From: an uncultured Methylobacteriaceae bacterium
Lineage (GTDB): Bacteria > Pseudomonadota > Alphaproteobacteria > Rhizobiales > Beijerinckiaceae
NCBI GenBank assembly: GCA_937872715.1
Contig: CALMTJ010000445.1
Coordinates: forward strand, 1 to 13,173
Direction: 5' to 3'
DNA: 13,173 bases
Program-made: the position numbers and the translations under genes
In this document: positions 1 through 6,954 of the stretch, piece after piece
How the letters are laid out: every line of letters starts with the position of its first letter
Numbering within the stretch: position 1 is the stretch's first letter
The notes under the pieces: model-generated
Databases searched by the model: none
What the model was told of the DNA's origin: nothing
The model's input: only the letters and a program-made list of their open reading frames with translations

Positions 1-189
1 AGTAAACCTTTCCCCGTAAGGGCGTATCCGGTATTAGCTCAAGTTTCCCTGAGTTGTTCCGAACCGAAGGGTACGTTCCCACGTGTTACTCACCCGTCTG
101 CCACTGACACCCGAAGGTGCCCGTTCGACTTGCATGTGTTAAGCCTGCCGCCAGCGTTCGCTCTGAGCCAGGATCAAACTCTCAAGTTG
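1..189 (-). rRNA. rrs: 16S ribosomal RNA, 5' end (partial)
   Basis: Read on the minus strand, this is the start of a small-subunit rRNA. The universal segment AGAGTTTGATCCTGGCTCAG runs from 182 down to 163. It is followed by GAACGCTGGCGGCAGGC, the conserved CACATGCAAGTCGAACGG, and then GACGGGTGAGTAACACGTGGG. The mature 5' end is placed near 189 by aligning AGAGTTTGA with its E. coli position (nucleotides 8 to 16). Only about the first 190 of about 1,480 nt are present, and the gene continues past the left edge. Helix 6 has the sequence GGGCACC TTCG GGTGTC. The pattern is alphaproteobacterial and, from memory, close to Methylobacteriaceae; that is an impression rather than a database match. 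Confidence 0.97.
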
Positions 190-387
190 GAGTGAGATCC
201 AATCGGCTAGTCACAACGTAATTGACGGAGCACACAATTCATGTCGGCGTTTCCACCGACGAATGTGAGCTTCCGAAACGTTGATCCGCCGAAGTCTCTT
301 CGACCTTGCCGCATCGATAAGGTTGCCCCTCCGAGGCAGCGCGGTCCGCAAGGACTCCGCCGTCCACGTTTCTCTTTCTTTCTTCAC

Positions 388-400
388 TTGTCAAAGAGCG
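388..400 (-). promoter_or_regulatory. boxA-like rRNA antitermination element
   Basis: The minus strand reads CGCTCTTTGACAA from 400 to 388. This agrees at 11 of 13 positions with the E. coli rRNA boxA TGCTCTTTAACAA. It lies in the leader, about 120 nt after the predicted start and about 200 nt before 16S. That is where NusB/NusE (S10) would load on the nascent RNA to block Rho-dependent termination. The match and location are seen; binding is inferred. Confidence 0.75.
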
Positions 401-440
401 GCATCTTGACGATGCACGCTTCCAGAGACAGAGGTTCCGC

Positions 441-456
441 CCGGGCACTTGCCCGG
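441..456 (-). repeat. Leader hairpin between rrn promoter and boxA
   Basis: CCGGGC (441-446) and GCCCGG (451-456) form a perfect 6-bp stem with a tetraloop, read AAGT in the RNA. No U-tract follows, so it does not look like an intrinsic terminator. It would be the first stable structure in the pre-rRNA, about 60 nt after the predicted start. It could protect the 5' end or space the transcript before boxA. Its role is unknown. Confidence 0.5.
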
Positions 457-525
457 TTGCGTCACCTCAGAAGTCCGAGGAAGCGTTTGGCGGCGATCCG
501 CAGAAGCGGCGCCGTCGATGGCCGT

Positions 526-573
526 TATCTAGACGGGCCCTTCCGGAGTGTCAACACGCCTTCATCATTTTTT
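526..573 (-). promoter_or_regulatory. rRNA operon promoter (sigma-70 type) with upstream A-tract
   Basis: On the minus strand a perfect -35 hexamer TTGACA (554 to 549) is separated by exactly 17 bp from the -10 hexamer TAGATA (531 to 526), which differs from TATAAT at two positions. The transcription start is expected near A519. Just upstream of the -35 is AAAAAATGATGAA (573 to 561), a rare AT-rich patch in this GC-rich DNA and placed like an UP element. The position about 330 nt before 16S fits an alphaproteobacterial rrn promoter. I see no second promoter of similar quality downstream of it. Confidence 0.85.
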
Positions 574-629
574 CCGCGGAGGCCGCGACCGGCGGGCCGG
601 GCCGCAAAAAAGCCGGGAGATGGAGGCCA

Positions 630-2774
630 GTGCGGTTTAGACAGGGAAGGGCGGGCGATGATTCACCGCCTCCCGCATCCGTAGGGCGCACCCGATTGAG
701 CTTGCACGCCGCGCTTCCCCGTTCGCCGGGGCCGCTCCCTGGCGCCCGGCCGGACAGGCCGGCGACTCCTGTGCCGTTCCCGCCGCCGCGAGCCTCGCGG
801 CGCAGGTCGGGCCTCGTGCCGGCTCTCGGCAACGAGCATCCTCTCGATGCCGGAGCCGGCCAGGCCCCGACAGGGTCCCGGCACGGCTTGAGCCTGCGCT
901 GGCTCGGGGCCTCCGTCCTCATCGGGATCGCGGGCGCGATGCTCCTCGGGTCGGCCATCTACGTGTCGAGCGACGGCGAGGTGAGTTTCGCAGAATCGCC
1001 GGAACGGGCCTCCCTCCCGTCCGGCAGGGCCGGCGAGGCCCCGGGCGACCAGTCCCGGAAGGGCGACAAGCTCGTGCGGGCGGAGATCGTAGCCTCGGCG
1101 AAGCAGACGTTCCGCAGCCCGATGACGCTGCGGGCCGGCGACCGGGAGGTCATCAAGGTCCGGAGCTTCGTGCGCATCTCGACCGGCCTCTCCTTGACGG
1201 CGGGGGCCTATGCCGTCGACATCCCGCCCTTCAACCCGCTCCGGTTCTTCGCCGACACCGCGCCCGACCGGCCGATCGAGGTCCCCCCGGAGACGTCCGA
1301 CGCCGAGGTCTCGGTCGTGAAGAGCGACCTCTCGACCCTGTCGATCCCGTCGGGCGCGGCGGTGCTCTCCGACGAGCAGGCCGCGACCCAGCTCCGGGAG
1401 GAGGGCCGGCTCAGGGCCGAAGGCGGGCGGCGGCCGGCCGCACCCCTGCCGTCCACGGCCGTCCTGTCGCGCGTGCTGGGCGCCGCCGCCGTGCGCGGAC
1501 CGTCGCCCGCTGCGGCCCCGGCCGGCGAGGGGCCGTTCCGGTCCATCGAGGTCAGGGTGGAGACGGAGAACGTCACGACGGTCGCCAAGCCCGTCGGCCG
1601 GGTGTCGGACCTCGCCTTCGATGAGCGCGCCGTCGTGATCCGGCGCGGAGACACGCTGGAGGGGACGCTCAGGGGCAATGGCGGAAGCCCGGACGATTCC
1701 CGCGCCGTCGCTTCCGTGCTGAACGGCCGCGAAAGGGCCGCCGCCTCCGTCGAGGGCATGCAGATGCGGCTTCTTCTCGCGCCGCCCGCACGGGCGGGCG
1801 AGCCGCGCCGGCTCGTCCGGGCGATCCTGTTCGGCGAGCGCGGCATCGAGGCGATCGCCGCGATGAACGACCGAGGGGCTTTCGTGTCCGTCACGCCGCC
1901 GCAGGCCGCCGGCGGCAAGAGCGAGCGGCGCCCGTCTTCGGAGGACGAGGAGGAGGAGGACGATGCGGGCGGGGTGACCCTGTATCAGAGCCTCTACGAG
2001 ACGGCCCTGAAGCAGGAGCTGCCCCGCCAGACGATCGACGACCTCGTCAGGATCTTCGGCTACGACGTCGATTTCCAGCGTCGCGTCACGTCCGGCGACA
2101 CGTTCGAGATCTTCTACGCCACGGACGACGAGACGGGCGGGGAGCGGCTGGAGGTCCTGTCCGCGGCGCTCACGGTCGGGTCCGAGGTCCATCGCGTGTT
2201 CCGCTTCCAGGGCGACGACGGCTCCGTCGATTATTTCGACGAGGCTGGCCGCTCCCTGAAGAAGTTCCTCATCCGGAAGCCGGTGGTCGAGGCCCGGATG
2301 AGCTCCGGCTTCGGGACCCGCTACCACCCGATCCTCGGCTACGCGAAGATGCACACGGGCGTGGATTGGGCGGCGCCCGTCGGCACGCCGATCATGGCGG
2401 CCGGCAACGGCACGATCATCAAGGCCGAGATGAGCTCCGGCTATGGCCGCCGCACCGAGTTGCAGCACGCCAACGGCTATGTGACCGCCTATAACCACCA
2501 ATCGGCCTTCGCCCGCGGCATCGTCCCGGGTGCGAAGGTGCGCCAGGGGCAGATCATCGGCTTCGTCGGCTCGTCCGGCTTGTCGACGGGCGCGCACCTC
2601 CATTTCGAGGTCATCGTGAACGGCCATTTCGTGGACCCGATGCGGATCAGGGTGCCGCGCGGCCGCGAGCTCGACGGGCGGGCGCTCGTCGATTTCTCCC
2701 GTCAACGCGATCAGATCGACGGGCTCATCCAGAAGGCTGGAGCCGGGAAGCTCGCGCAGGGCGAGGCGCGCTGA
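630..2774 (+). CDS. Membrane-anchored M23 family metallopeptidase (murein endopeptidase)
   Basis: This is a peptidoglycan DD-endopeptidase of the LytM/M23 type, expected to cut wall cross-links from the periplasm. From the GTG at 630 it has 714 residues. A single membrane segment spans residues 91-112 (WLGASVLIGI...), preceded by Arg-rich sequence, so the bulk is periplasmic. A LysM/OapA-like segment begins near 335 (VVIRRGDTLEGTL) and an acidic run lies near 436-447. The C-terminal M23 domain has its metal and catalytic residues: H575 and D579 (HTGVD), H623 (YNHQS) and H656-L-H658 (HLHFE). The start is uncertain. The GTG at 630 has a GGAGG only 3 nt away, and the first 60 residues are low complexity. 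In-frame TTG 696, GTG 771 and GTG 816 (651 residues, after AGGTCGG) are alternatives that keep all domains. It is divergent from the rRNA operon and has no operon partner. Confidence 0.9.
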   Translation: MRFRQGRAGDDSPPPASVGRTRLSLHAALPRSPGPLPGARPDRPATPVPFPPPRASRRRSGLVPALGNEHPLDAGAGQAPTGSRHGLSLRWLGASVLIGIAGAMLLGSAIYVSSDGEVSFAESPERASLPSGRAGEAPGDQSRKGDKLVRAEIVASAKQTFRSPMTLRAGDREVIKVRSFVRISTGLSLTAGAYAVDIPPFNPLRFFADTAPDRPIEVPPETSDAEVSVVKSDLSTLSIPSGAAVLSDEQAATQLREEGRLRAEGGRRPAAPLPSTAVLSRVLGAAAVRGPSPAAAPAGEGPFRSIEVRVETENVTTVAKPVGRVSDLAFDERAVVIRRGDTLEGTLRGNGGSPDDSRAVASVLNGRERAAASVEGMQMRLLLAPPARAGEPRRLVRAILFGERGIEAIAAMNDRGAFVSVTPPQAAGGKSERRPSSEDEEEEDDAGGVTLYQSLYETALKQELPRQTIDDLVRIFGYDVDFQRRVTSGDTFEIFYATDDETGGERLEVLSAALTVGSEVHRVFRFQGDDGSVDYFDEAGRSLKKFLIRKPVVEARMSSGFGTRYHPILGYAKMHTGVDWAAPVGTPIMAAGNGTIIKAEMSSGYGRRTELQHANGYVTAYNHQSAFARGIVPGAKVRQGQIIGFVGSSGLSTGAHLHFEVIVNGHFVDPMRIRVPRGRELDGRALVDFSRQRDQIDGLIQKAGAGKLAQGEAR

Positions 2775-2782
2775 CCGGTCAG
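2771..2782. repeat. 12-bp perfect palindrome across two convergent stop codons
   Basis: CTGACCGGTCAG is its own reverse complement. It contains the TGA stop of the M23 peptidase gene (2772-2774) and, on the other strand, the TGA stop of gluQ (2781 to 2779). There is no following T-run, so it is at best a weak bidirectional hairpin. The palindrome is seen directly; any role in termination is speculative. Confidence 0.5.
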
Positions 2783-3648
2783 GTGAAGCCCAGGCGGAGA
2801 CGGATCGCGCCCGCGGTCTCGCCGGCGTCCCGCATCGCTCGGAGCGAGCGCGAATCGCGGCTCTTCGCCAGCTTGAGCCCGTCCGCGTCCAACAGGAGCG
2901 CGTGGTGGTGGTAGCGCGGCGGCGCGAGCCCCAGGAGCGCGGCCAGGAGGGCGTGCAGGTCCGTCGCCGCTTCGAGGTCGCGGCCGCGAACCACGTGGCT
3001 GATGCCCTGGCGGGCATCGTCGGCGACGACCGACAGGTGGTAGCTCGTCGGGACGTCCTTGCGGACGAGCACGGCGTCGCCCCAGCGTTCCGGCCGGGCC
3101 GCGACCGCCTCCTCTCGGCCGTCGAGGCCGAACCTCGTCCAGCCGAGCGGCCCCGCGACCCTCGACGCGGCGTCCATGTCGAGCCGCCACTGGCACCGCT
3201 CGCCGGCGGCGATCAGCCCGGACACGGGGCCGGCCGGAGCCGCCCGGCACGTTCCCGGATAGAGCGGGCTGCCGTCCGGGTCGCGCGGCCAGACTTCGCC
3301 GGTCGCCTCCCGAGCCGCGACGGCACCCGCGCCGTCGCCCCGGCTGCACGAGCACGGGTGGAGCCGCGCGGCTCCGCGCAGGCGGTCGGCGGCTGCCCCG
3401 TATTCCTCCATGTGCTCCGACTGGAAGCGGACGGGCTCGGGCCAGCGAAGCCCGAGCCAATCGAGGTCGTCCAGCACGCCCCGGATGTTCGCGGCCGTCG
3501 CCCGGACGGGATCAATGTCCTCCATGCGCAGGAGCCAGCGGCCGCCGAGGTCGCGCGCCACCCGGTCGTTGAGCAGCGCCGAATAAGCGTGGCCGAGATG
3601 GAGCCGGCCGTTGGGGCTCGGCGCGAAGCGCAGCAGGGGCTCGCTCAC
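2779..3648 (-). CDS. gluQ: Glutamyl-Q tRNA(Asp) synthetase
   Basis: GluQ activates glutamate and attaches it to the queuosine at position 34 of tRNA-Asp, independently of tRNA charging. The 289-residue protein is the catalytic core of a glutamyl-tRNA synthetase without the anticodon-binding domain, the usual GluQ length. It opens with FAPSPNGRLHLGHAYSAL; the HIGH motif is HLGH at 17-20. The GluQ-type zinc site is intact: C99, C101, Y130 and C134. KLAKS at 259-263 stands for KMSKS. The GTG at 3648 is preferred over upstream in-frame starts. It directly precedes the conserved N-terminus and has GGGAGAC upstream, and the longer form adds only Arg/Pro-rich residues read from the alkA gene. Its start is 14 bp from the divergent glycosylase start, so the two regulatory regions must overlap coding sequence. 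It ends 4 bp from the M23 gene. Confidence 0.94.
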   Translation of the reverse strand: MSEPLLRFAPSPNGRLHLGHAYSALLNDRVARDLGGRWLLRMEDIDPVRATAANIRGVLDDLDWLGLRWPEPVRFQSEHMEEYGAAADRLRGAARLHPCSCSRGDGAGAVAAREATGEVWPRDPDGSPLYPGTCRAAPAGPVSGLIAAGERCQWRLDMDAASRVAGPLGWTRFGLDGREEAVAARPERWGDAVLVRKDVPTSYHLSVVADDARQGISHVVRGRDLEAATDLHALLAALLGLAPPRYHHHALLLDADGLKLAKSRDSRSLRAMRDAGETAGAIRLRLGFT

Positions 3649-3662
3649 GCGCCCCGTCTCCC

Positions 3663-4337
3663 GTGCTGATCGAGTCGGACGAGGCGCTCGCGCGTGCCGT
3701 CGCGGCGGCCGGCGCGCTCGATCCCGCGCTGGCCCGGGCTGCCGCGTCCGTCCCGCCTCCATCCCTGCGCAAGCGCGAGCCCGATTTCGCGGGTCTCGCC
3801 GCCATCGTGGTCGGGCAACAGGTCTCGACCGCCAGCGCCGCCGCCATCCTCGGGCGGCTGAAAGCGGCCTTGCCGAAGCTCGACGCGGACGCGGCCGGCG
3901 CGGCCTCCGACGCCGTTCTTCTCGGGGCGGGCCTTTCCCGGCCGAAGCTCCGGACGATCCGGGCCGTGGCCGAGGCCGTCCGGTCCGGACGGCTCCGGCT
4001 CCGGGAGCTCGGCTCCCTTCCGGCCGAGGAGGCCCACCGGGCGCTCACCGCCATCCACGGCATCGGTCCCTGGACGGCGGACGTCTACCTCCTGTTCTGC
4101 CTCGGTCATCCGGACGTGTTCCCGGCCGGCGACCTGGCGCTTCAGGAGGCCGCGAAGCTCGCCCTCGGCCTTGAGAGCCGCCCGGACGCCCGTGCCACGG
4201 CCGACATCGCCCGCCGCTGGGCGCCGTGGCGGGGCGGCGCCGCCTACCTGCTCTGGTCCGTCTACCGCCACGCGAGGTCGCGGGACGGGTCCCCGGCCGT
4301 CGCCGCCCCTCAAGGGGAACCGCCGGCCTTTCCCTGA
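3663..4337 (+). CDS. alkA: DNA-3-methyladenine glycosylase II (AlkA-like, HhH-GPD family)
   Basis: It is predicted to remove alkylated purines such as 3-methyladenine from DNA as the first step of base-excision repair. The 224-residue protein matches the compact AlkA form, which lacks the N-terminal domain of E. coli AlkA and has no regulatory Ada part. GQQVST at 51-56 is the conserved start of the HhH-GPD core. The helix-hairpin-helix is IHGIGPWTADVYLL (131-144), and D157 in FPAGDLAL is the catalytic aspartate. No Cys cluster for an iron-sulfur centre follows, unlike MutY/Nth. The GTG at 3663 is chosen because the family N-terminus begins directly with a similar sequence; the ribosome binding site is weak. 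The last 28 nt overlap the 3' end of the convergent isomerase gene. The symbol reflects family; the exact substrate range is not shown. Confidence 0.9.
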   Translation: MLIESDEALARAVAAAGALDPALARAAASVPPPSLRKREPDFAGLAAIVVGQQVSTASAAAILGRLKAALPKLDADAAGAASDAVLLGAGLSRPKLRTIRAVAEAVRSGRLRLRELGSLPAEEAHRALTAIHGIGPWTADVYLLFCLGHPDVFPAGDLALQEAAKLALGLESRPDARATADIARRWAPWRGGAAYLLWSVYRHARSRDGSPAVAAPQGEPPAFP

Positions 4338-5110
4338 CCCGCCCAGCGCCGGACGGCCTCCATCCAGCCGAGGCCGTCCCGTGTCGGCCCGGCCGGCCGG
4401 TACTCGGCGGAGATCGTGTCGCGATACCCGGCCCGCCGGAGCGCCGCGAAGGCGGCCGCGAAGTCGATGCCGCCCGACCCGGGCTCGTGCCGTCCCGGAT
4501 GGTCGGCGAACTGGACATGACCGATCATGTCGGCGGCCTTGGCGATCGCTCCGGCGAGGTCGGGCTCCGTCCGGGCCATGTGATAGAGGTCGAGCTGCAG
4601 GCGAACGCGCGGATCGCCCTGGCCGGCGAGGAAGCGCAGCGCCTTGTCGAGCCCGTCCAGCCAGGCGCCGGGGCTGTCGAACGGGTTCAGCGCCTCCACG
4701 ACCACCTCGACGCCGATCTCCTCCATCCGGTCCGCCGCCAAGAGGACGTTGTCGGAGAAAACCCGCGATGTCACGCTGTCGCTCTGGCCGAGCGGGGGCG
4801 CGCCCGGAAGCACGTTGACCTTGCGGATTCCGAGTACGTCCGCGTAGCGGAATGCCGTCTCCAGCCCGGCCGCGAAGCGGTCCCGCGACGCGGCGTCGAC
4901 GGCACCGCCGATCCCGCCGCGGCCATCGGGGACGGGGACGTTGATCAACACGATCGGGACGTCGCCGGCCGCGCGCCGCAGGCTGTCCGGGTCGGATTCG
5001 TAGGGGAACTGGATCTCGACGCCGTCGAAACCGGCCCGGTCGGCCGCCTCGAAGCGGCCTTCGAGCGGCAGCTCGGCGAAGAGCCAGGAGACGTTGGCGA
5101 TCAGCTGCAT
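4310..5110 (-). CDS. hyi: Hydroxypyruvate isomerase family protein (TIM barrel)
   Basis: Members interconvert hydroxypyruvate and tartronate semialdehyde, or isomerise 2-oxo-tetronates (OtnI), in the cytoplasm. The 266-residue sequence is full length for the xylose-isomerase-like TIM-barrel family. It has VEALNPFDSPG with E139, LQLDLYHMART with D174 and H177, GHVQFADHPGRHEPGSG with Q200, and ISAEYRP with E236. E139, D174, Q200 and E236 are the expected metal/catalytic set. The HVQ(F/I)AD-PGRHEPG signature separates Hyi from other barrel isomerases. No strong Shine-Dalgarno is visible before the ATG, but MQLIANVSWLF fits family N-termini. It is divergent from ilvD across 80 bp. No gcl or glxR partner lies nearby, so the glyoxylate-carboligase pathway is not demonstrated. 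In a methylotroph, hydroxypyruvate is also a serine-cycle intermediate. Hyi versus OtnI cannot be decided here. Confidence 0.85.
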   Translation of the reverse strand: MQLIANVSWLFAELPLEGRFEAADRAGFDGVEIQFPYESDPDSLRRAAGDVPIVLINVPVPDGRGGIGGAVDAASRDRFAAGLETAFRYADVLGIRKVNVLPGAPPLGQSDSVTSRVFSDNVLLAADRMEEIGVEVVVEALNPFDSPGAWLDGLDKALRFLAGQGDPRVRLQLDLYHMARTEPDLAGAIAKAADMIGHVQFADHPGRHEPGSGGIDFAAAFAALRRAGYRDTISAEYRPAGPTRDGLGWMEAVRRWAGQGKAGGSP

Positions 5111-5190
5111 GGGCGCGACCCGCTTGCGGCGTTCCGGCCCGCATCGATAAACGGCTGGACCTCGGCCGCCAAGGAACCCGGGACGACGCG
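5111..5190. promoter_or_regulatory. Divergent promoter region between hyi and ilvD
   Basis: These 80 bp must carry the start signals of both flanking genes unless promoters lie within coding sequence. I see no good -35/-10 pair in either direction. AAGGA at 5171-5175 lies about 15 nt before the ilvD ATG, somewhat far for a ribosome binding site. GCATCGATAA (5141-5150) is the most AT-rich part and a possible core for one promoter. No riboswitch or attenuator structure could be recognised. Confidence 0.35.
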
Positions 5191-6897
5191 ATGAAGCTCA
5201 GATCGGACGTGACCCGAAAGGGCATCGAGCGGACGCCCCACCGCGCCTTCATGCGGGCGATGGGGCTCGGCGACGCGGAGATCGTCCGGCCGATGGTCGG
5301 CGTGGTCTCCATGAAGGGCGAGACGACCCCCTGCAACATGACCCACGGCCCGCAGGCCGCGGCCGCCAAGGAAGGCGTGTCGCGGGCCGGCGGCACGCCG
5401 AGGGAATTCACGACGATCTCCGTATCCGACGGGCTCGGCATGAATCACGAGGGGATGAAGTTCTCGCTCGTGTCGCGCGAACTCATCGCCGATTCGATCG
5501 AGGCCGTGGTGCACGGCCACGCCTATGACGGGGTGATCGCCTTCGGGGGCTGCGACAAGACGCTTCCGGGCGCCATGATGGGCATCGTTCGCTGCAACGT
5601 GCCCGGCATCTTCCTCTACGGCGGCGCGGCCCTTCCCGGCCGCCACGGCGGCCGCGACCTCACGGTCCTGGACGCCTACGAGGGCGTCGGCGCCGTCATG
5701 ACCGGCGCCATGGATCCGGTCGAGCTCGACGCGCTGGAGCGCGCCTGCAAGCCGACGGTCGGCGCCTGCGCGGGGCAGTTCACCGCCAACACCATGGCGA
5801 TGGTGTCGGAGGTATTAGGGCTCACCGTGCCGAACTCCGCCATGGTGCCGGGCGTCTACTCGCAACGACTGGAGGTGGCGGAGCGGGCCGGCGCGCTCCT
5901 GATGGAGATCATCCGCAGGGGCGGGCCCCTCCCGCGCGAGCTCGTGACCCGGGCCTCGCTCGCCAACGCGGCCGCGATCGTGGCGGCCACGGGCGGCTCG
6001 ACCAACGCCGCGCTCCACATCCCGGCCATCGCGCACGAGGCCGGCATCCCGTTCACGGTCGACGACGTGGCAGCCGTGTTCGCCCGGACGCCGCTGATCG
6101 GCGACCTCCGGCCGGGCGGCCGCTTCCTCGCCAAGGACGTCCACGATCTCGGCGGCGTCTCGGTCATCATACGGGAGCTCGTCGCCAGCGGGCATCTCGA
6201 CGGGACGACGCTCACGATCACGGGCCGAACGCTCGCGGAGGAGCACTGCGGGGCACCGGACCCGGACGGCGCCGTGATCCGGCGGGTCGGCGAGGCGATC
6301 CGGCCCGATGGCGGGCTCGTCGTGCTGAAGGGCAACCTTGCGCCGAAAGGGGCGCTCCTGAAGGTGGCGGGGCTCAAGTCGACCCTGTTCGAGGGGACCG
6401 CGCGGGTGTTCGAATCGGAGGAAGATTGCGCGCTCGCCGTGCGCGAGCGGGCCTACGGCGAGGGAGATGTGCTCGTCATCCGCAACGAGGGACCGAGCGG
6501 CGGCCCCGGCATGCGCGAGATGCTGGGCGTCACGGCGCTGATCTATGGCCAGCAGATGGGCGAGAAGGTCGCGCTTCTCACCGACGGCCGCTTCTCGGGC
6601 GCGACCCGAGGTCTCTGCATCGGCCACATCGCCCCGGAGGCGGCGGTCGGCGGCCCCTTGGCGCTGGTGCGGAACGGCGCCCGCATCCGGATCGACGGGG
6701 CCGCGCGCCGCCTCGATCTCCTCGTCGAGGAGAGCGAAGTCGAGCTCCGCCGCGCCGGGTGGTCGCCGATCCCGACCCGCCATCCGGCCGGCCTCCTGGC
6801 GAAATACGCCCGGCTGGTCGGGGGCGCGGACGAGGGCGCCGTGACCCACGCGGGCGGCGCGGTGTGGCGAAACCCGGCCGGCGAAGTCGGGCTGTGA
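5191..6897 (+). CDS. ilvD: Dihydroxy-acid dehydratase (IlvD/Edd family)
   Basis: IlvD dehydrates 2,3-dihydroxy-isovalerate and 2,3-dihydroxy-3-methylvalerate to the 2-oxo acids that give valine, isoleucine and leucine. It uses an iron-sulfur cluster and Mg2+. The 568 residues fit the short IlvD class. RSDVTRKGIERTPHRAF at the N-terminus is the IlvD opening. The cluster cysteines are C48 (TPCNMTH), C121 in GGCDKT with D122/K123, and C193 in GACAGQFTANTM. ISVSDGLGMNHEGMKFSLVSRELIADSIE (76-104) is diagnostic, with Asn where many members have Gly. TDGRFSGATRG starts at 464 with the likely catalytic serine S469. A rare TTA leucine codon occurs at 5815. Sugar-acid dehydratases of the same superfamily are an alternative, and the divergent hyi makes that worth testing, but the motifs favour IlvD. 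The ATG at 5191 matches the family N-terminus. Confidence 0.9.
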   Translation: MKLRSDVTRKGIERTPHRAFMRAMGLGDAEIVRPMVGVVSMKGETTPCNMTHGPQAAAAKEGVSRAGGTPREFTTISVSDGLGMNHEGMKFSLVSRELIADSIEAVVHGHAYDGVIAFGGCDKTLPGAMMGIVRCNVPGIFLYGGAALPGRHGGRDLTVLDAYEGVGAVMTGAMDPVELDALERACKPTVGACAGQFTANTMAMVSEVLGLTVPNSAMVPGVYSQRLEVAERAGALLMEIIRRGGPLPRELVTRASLANAAAIVAATGGSTNAALHIPAIAHEAGIPFTVDDVAAVFARTPLIGDLRPGGRFLAKDVHDLGGVSVIIRELVASGHLDGTTLTITGRTLAEEHCGAPDPDGAVIRRVGEAIRPDGGLVVLKGNLAPKGALLKVAGLKSTLFEGTARVFESEEDCALAVRERAYGEGDVLVIRNEGPSGGPGMREMLGVTALIYGQQMGEKVALLTDGRFSGATRGLCIGHIAPEAAVGGPLALVRNGARIRIDGAARRLDLLVEESEVELRRAGWSPIPTRHPAGLLAKYARLVGGADEGAVTHAGGAVWRNPAGEVGL

Positions 6898-6954
6898 GCG
6901 TCGGCGCCCGGCATGCCTGCATGATGCGCCTTGCAGCGCCGCAACCGCGGCAAG

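Larger units (their letters stand above)
190..519 (-). other. rRNA operon leader (transcribed spacer upstream of 16S)
   Basis: This stretch between the predicted transcription start (near 519) and the mature 16S end has no credible protein gene. Read on the minus strand it holds, in order, a strong hairpin (456 to 441), a boxA-like element (400 to 388), a purine-rich tract GAAGAAAGAAAGAGAAACG (384 to 366) and small stem-loops such as GTCC-TTGC-GGAC (355 to 344) and GTCGG...CCGAC (260 to 243). Such leaders carry the antitermination signal and the 5' half of the RNase III processing stem. The 3' half of that stem lies outside the window, so pairing cannot be checked. Short open frames on both strands here have no recognisable protein features. 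Confidence 0.8.

Noticed and set aside
600..615. GGGCCGCAAAAAAGCC as a possible terminator
   Set aside because: The A-run is not preceded by a stable stem in either direction that would terminate a visible gene; it lies between two divergent units.
241..684. A 147-codon plus-strand frame (and small minus frames) over the rRNA leader
   Set aside because: It lies on the antisense of the 16S leader and promoter, has no family features, and starts without a ribosome binding site.
663..3017. A 784-codon open frame on the minus strand opposite the M23 gene
   Set aside because: It is an antisense shadow: the plus strand shows complete M23 motifs, the minus translation is Arg/Ala/Asp-rich without domains, and long spurious frames are expected in DNA this rich in GC.
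3649..3762. Longer GluQ N-terminus starting at 3762
   Set aside because: The extra 38 residues are Arg/Pro-rich, are read from the alkA gene, and precede the conserved FAPSPNGRLHLGH opening of the family.
3645..5441. A 598-codon minus-strand frame across alkA, hyi and the ilvD start
   Set aside because: It runs through three genes with clear family motifs in other frames, and its translation is low-complexity Arg/Gly/Pro sequence.
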